The translations under genes and the position numbers were made by a program. The notes under the pieces were generated by a model. That model searched no databases. It saw nothing but the letters and a program-made list of their open reading frames with translations, and was not told where the DNA came from. A stretch of DNA of 7,795 nucleotides from Brachybacterium sp. (GTDB lineage Bacteria; Actinomycetota; Actinomycetes; Actinomycetales; Dermabacteraceae), in contig JAKDNE010000144.1 of NCBI GenBank assembly GCA_030451965.1, positions 1 to 7,795 of the forward strand, read 5' to 3'. Positions 5,335-7,795 of this stretch are shown in pieces; position 1 is the first letter of the stretch, and each line of letters starts with the position of its first letter.

Positions 5335-7795
5335 GCACCCACTCCGCCCTCTCCCAGCGCCCGGAGCCGAGCGACGGCTCCGTCGGCCGGAGCACTCCCC
5401 ATGAGAGCGCTGCCGAGCACGTCACCGGCGCCGCGATGTACACCGACGATCTCGTCGGCCGCACCGCGGGCGTCCTGCACGCCTGGCCCGTCCAGGCGGT
5501 CCACGCCCACGCCCGGGTGCTGTCGATGGCCACCGCCGGGGCGCTCGAGGTCCCCGGCGTGGTCCGGGTGCTCACCGCCGAGGACGTCCCGGGAGTGAAC
5601 GACTCGGGCATCAAGGGCGACGAGCCGCTGTTCCCCACCGACGTCATGTTCCACGGCCAGGCCGTGTGCTGGGTGCTCGGTGAGACGCTCGAGGCGGCCC
5701 GCCGCGGCAGCGAACAGGTCGAGGTCGAGTACGAGCAGCTCGACTCGCTGATCACGCTGCCCGAGGCGATCGCCGCCGGCAGCTTCCAGGGCAAGCAGCC
5801 GGTGGTCTCCTCGGGAGATCCGCGCACCGCGCTCGCGGGAGCCGCCCACCGCTTCCGCGGCGAGTTCAGCATCGGCGGCCAGGAGCACTTCTACCTCGAG
5901 ACCCAGGCCTCCCTCGCCCACGTCGACGAGGCCGGACAGCTGTTCATCCAGTCCTCCACCCAGCACCCCAGCGAGACCCAGGAGATCGTCTCCCAGGTGC
6001 TGGGGATCTCCGCCCACGAGATCACCGTGCAGTCGCTGCGCATGGGCGGCGGGTTCGGCGGCAAGGAGATGCAGTCCCCCGCACAGGCCGCGATCGCCGC
6101 CCTGGGCCCCCTGGCCCCCGGGCGCCCCCTCCGGGTGCGGCTCAGCCGCACCCAGGACCTCACCATGACTGGCAAGCGTCACCCCTTCCACGCCGAGTGG
6201 GAGGTGGGCTTCGATGCCGAGGGCCGCCTGCTGGCCCTGCTGGGCACCCTCACGGCCGACGGGGGATGGTCGCTGGACATGTCCGAGGCGGTGCTGTCAC
6301 GGGCACTGTGCCACGTGGACAACTCCTACCTGATCCCGCACATCGAGGTGCACGGCCGTATCGCGCAGACCCACAAGACCTCGCAGACCGCCTTCCGCGG
6401 CTTCGGCGGCCCGCAGGGCATGGCGGTGATCGAGGACATCCTGAGCCGCTGCGCCCCCGAGCTGGGGCTGGACCCGGCCGAGCTGCGCCGGCGGAACTTC
6501 TACCGTCCCGGGGACACCACCCCCTACGGGCAGGAGGTCCGCCACGCGGAGCGCCTGGGGCAGATCTGGCAGGAGCTGGAGGGCCGCGCCGACGTCGCCG
6601 CCCGCCAGGAGGAGATCGCCCGCTTCAACGCGAGCCATCACGACACCAAGCGCGCGCTGGCGATGACCCCGGTGAAGTTCGGCATCTCCTTCAACCTCAC
6701 CGCCTTCAACCAGGCCGGCGCGCTGGTGCACGTGTACAAGGACGGCTCGGTGCTGATCAACCACGGCGGCACCGAGATGGGGCAGGGCCTGCACACCAAG
6801 ATGCGACAGGTCGCCTCCAGCGCCCTCGGCGTCCCGCTGGCCAGGGTGCGACTGGCGCCCACCCGCACCGACAAGGTCCCGAACACCTCCGCGACCGCGG
6901 CCAGCTCCGGCACGGACCTCAACGGCGGCGCGGTCAAGAATGCCTGCGAGCAGATCCGTGAACGGCTCGAACAGGTCGCCTCGCGCCTGCTCGGGGTCCA
7001 CCCCGAGGAGGTGCGCATCGCCGACGGCGTGGTCCGCGGACCCTGGAGCCTGCCCGGTGCCGAGGCGAGCACCCTGCGCTTCGAGGAGGTCGTCACGGCG
7101 GCCTACCTCCAGCGGGTCCAGCTCTTCGCCGCCGGCTACTACCGCACCGCCGGGATCCACTGGGACGCGGCCCGCATGCAGGGCGAGCCCTTCAAGTACT
7201 TCGCCTACGGCGCCGCCGCCAGCGAGGTCGAGGTGGACGGCTTCACCGGCGCCTACCGCCTGCTGCGCACCGACATCGTCCACGACGTCGGCGACACCCT
7301 CAGCCCGCTGATCGACCTCGGCCAGATCGAAGGCGGCTTCGTGCAGGGCACCGGCTGGCTGACGCTCGAGGAGCTGAGCTGGGACGAGAGCGACGGGCCG
7401 CGGCGCGGCCGCCTCGCCACCCAGGGCGCGAGCACCTACAAGCTGCCCAGCTTCTCCGAGATGCCGCCCGAGCTGAACGTGCACCTGCTCGAGCGCGCCA
7501 CGGAGACCGGCGTGGTCTACGGCTCCAAGGCCGTCGGCGAGCCGCCGTTCATGCTGGCCTTCTCGGTGCGCGAGGCGCTGCGCGAGGCCGCGGCGGCTTT
7601 CGGTCCCTCCGGCCGCGCGCTCGAGCTGGCCAGCCCCGCTACTCCCGAGGCCGTGTTCTGGGCACTCGACGAGGCACGTGGCGCACGAGCGGCACGCGCC
7701 GCGCACGAAGCGAGCGAGGCCGCCGCGGGGCCCGACGCCGGTACTGCTGATCGGGCGGCCGAGCCCTTCCCGCCCCTGACCCCCGTCGTCCCCCG
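5331..7795 (+). CDS. xdhB: Xanthine dehydrogenase large subunit, molybdopterin-binding (3' end outside window)
   Basis: The frame is open from ATG 5331 to the window end: 821 codons and two bases, no stop. This subunit holds the molybdenum cofactor and hydroxylates hypoxanthine and xanthine. Spacing against the bovine enzyme is nearly exact. Gln211 matches Gln767. Phe242 and Glu246 in GGGFGGKE match Phe798 and Glu802. Arg324 (SRALCHVDN) matches Arg880. Arg356 and Phe358 in AFRGFGG match Arg912 and Phe914. Phe454 (KFGISFN) matches Phe1009. SATAASSGTDLNG (520-532) is a Moco loop, and Glu737 (KAVGEPP) is the catalytic base, Glu1261 in bovine. Glu246 and Arg324 together mark a xanthine dehydrogenase, not an aldehyde oxidase. 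HGGTEMGQGLHTKM (478-491) is the second Moco segment. The catalytic fold normally ends near PEAVFWALDEAR (772-783). An Ala/Glu/Pro-rich tail then continues at least 38 residues. Moco is inserted with help from XdhC, whose gene is not in the window. Confidence 0.95.
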   Translation, partial: MSTHSALSQRPEPSDGSVGRSTPHESAAEHVTGAAMYTDDLVGRTAGVLHAWPVQAVHAHARVLSMATAGALEVPGVVRVLTAEDVPGVNDSGIKGDEPLFPTDVMFHGQAVCWVLGETLEAARRGSEQVEVEYEQLDSLITLPEAIAAGSFQGKQPVVSSGDPRTALAGAAHRFRGEFSIGGQEHFYLETQASLAHVDEAGQLFIQSSTQHPSETQEIVSQVLGISAHEITVQSLRMGGGFGGKEMQSPAQAAIAALGPLAPGRPLRVRLSRTQDLTMTGKRHPFHAEWEVGFDAEGRLLALLGTLTADGGWSLDMSEAVLSRALCHVDNSYLIPHIEVHGRIAQTHKTSQTAFRGFGGPQGMAVIEDILSRCAPELGLDPAELRRRNFYRPGDTTPYGQEVRHAERLGQIWQELEGRADVAARQEEIARFNASHHDTKRALAMTPVKFGISFNLTAFNQAGALVHVYKDGSVLINHGGTEMGQGLHTKMRQVASSALGVPLARVRLAPTRTDKVPNTSATAASSGTDLNGGAVKNACEQIRERLEQVASRLLGVHPEEVRIADGVVRGPWSLPGAEASTLRFEEVVTAAYLQRVQLFAAGYYRTAGIHWDAARMQGEPFKYFAYGAAASEVEVDGFTGAYRLLRTDIVHDVGDTLSPLIDLGQIEGGFVQGTGWLTLEELSWDESDGPRRGRLATQGASTYKLPSFSEMPPELNVHLLERATETGVVYGSKAVGEPPFMLAFSVREALREAAAAFGPSGRALELASPATPEAVFWALDEARGARAARAAHEASEAAAGPDAGTADRAAEPFPPLTPVVP

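Noticed and set aside
6197..6961. Plus-strand open frame of 254 codons within xdhB
   Set aside because: Out of frame with xdhB and strongly Gly/Arg/Pro-biased; xdhB family motifs run continuously through this region in the other frame.
6297..7706. Minus-strand open frame of 469 codons opposite xdhB
   Set aside because: Shadow of xdhB codon bias; no family features and no supporting ribosome site seen.

Overview
The window is very GC-rich, densely coding and single-stranded: every gene I can support lies on the + strand. Codon use (third positions almost all G or C), strong GAGGAG/GGGAGGA-type ribosome sites, a 4-base start/stop overlap and the protein families point to a high-GC actinobacterium. 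Micrococcales, perhaps a Brachybacterium-like member of Dermabacteraceae, is my best guess from sequence feel, not from any search.

Left part (1-1915): the 3' end of a Q/A/P-rich protein ending in a SHOCT-like domain, then a 451-residue protein with two four-cysteine zinc ribbons and a C-terminal membrane anchor, then a 106-residue single-pass membrane protein. The first two resemble the SPFH/SHOCT (YdjI-like) and zinc-ribbon (YdjG-like) partners known from the Bacillus PspA membrane-stress cluster. An 18-codon ORF with a strong ribosome site sits between the second and third genes and overlaps the start of the third.

Middle (1917-3617): a 566-residue FAD-binding dehydrogenase of the fumarate reductase/3-ketosteroid dehydrogenase-like superfamily. 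It starts one base after the previous stop, so it is probably co-transcribed with the membrane genes although no functional link is obvious.

Intergenic 3618-3834 (217 bases) is the only real non-coding stretch and is visibly more AT-rich than its surroundings. It holds an imperfect palindrome (3636-3654), a good promoter candidate (TTGCCT, 17-base spacer, TACCGT) overlaid by repeated CTCAC/GTGAG half-sites, and a leader of about 125 bases ending in a stem-loop and a GAGGAG ribosome site.

Right part (3835-7795): a two-gene xanthine dehydrogenase operon. xdhA encodes the [2Fe-2S]/FAD subunit and xdhB the molybdopterin subunit, joined by an ATGA overlap; xdhB runs off the window. Together they would form the XdhAB enzyme that oxidises hypoxanthine to xanthine and urate. 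Electrons pass from Moco in XdhB through two 2Fe-2S clusters and FAD in XdhA to NAD+ or another acceptor. The substrate- and Moco-contacting residues of true xanthine dehydrogenases are all present. I found no RNA gene, CRISPR array, insertion sequence or sign of recent transfer. I do not see a wholly new system; the best leads are the operator-like repeats before xdhA, the overlapping 18-codon ORF, the SHOCT/zinc-ribbon/membrane module and the odd segments in both Xdh subunits.
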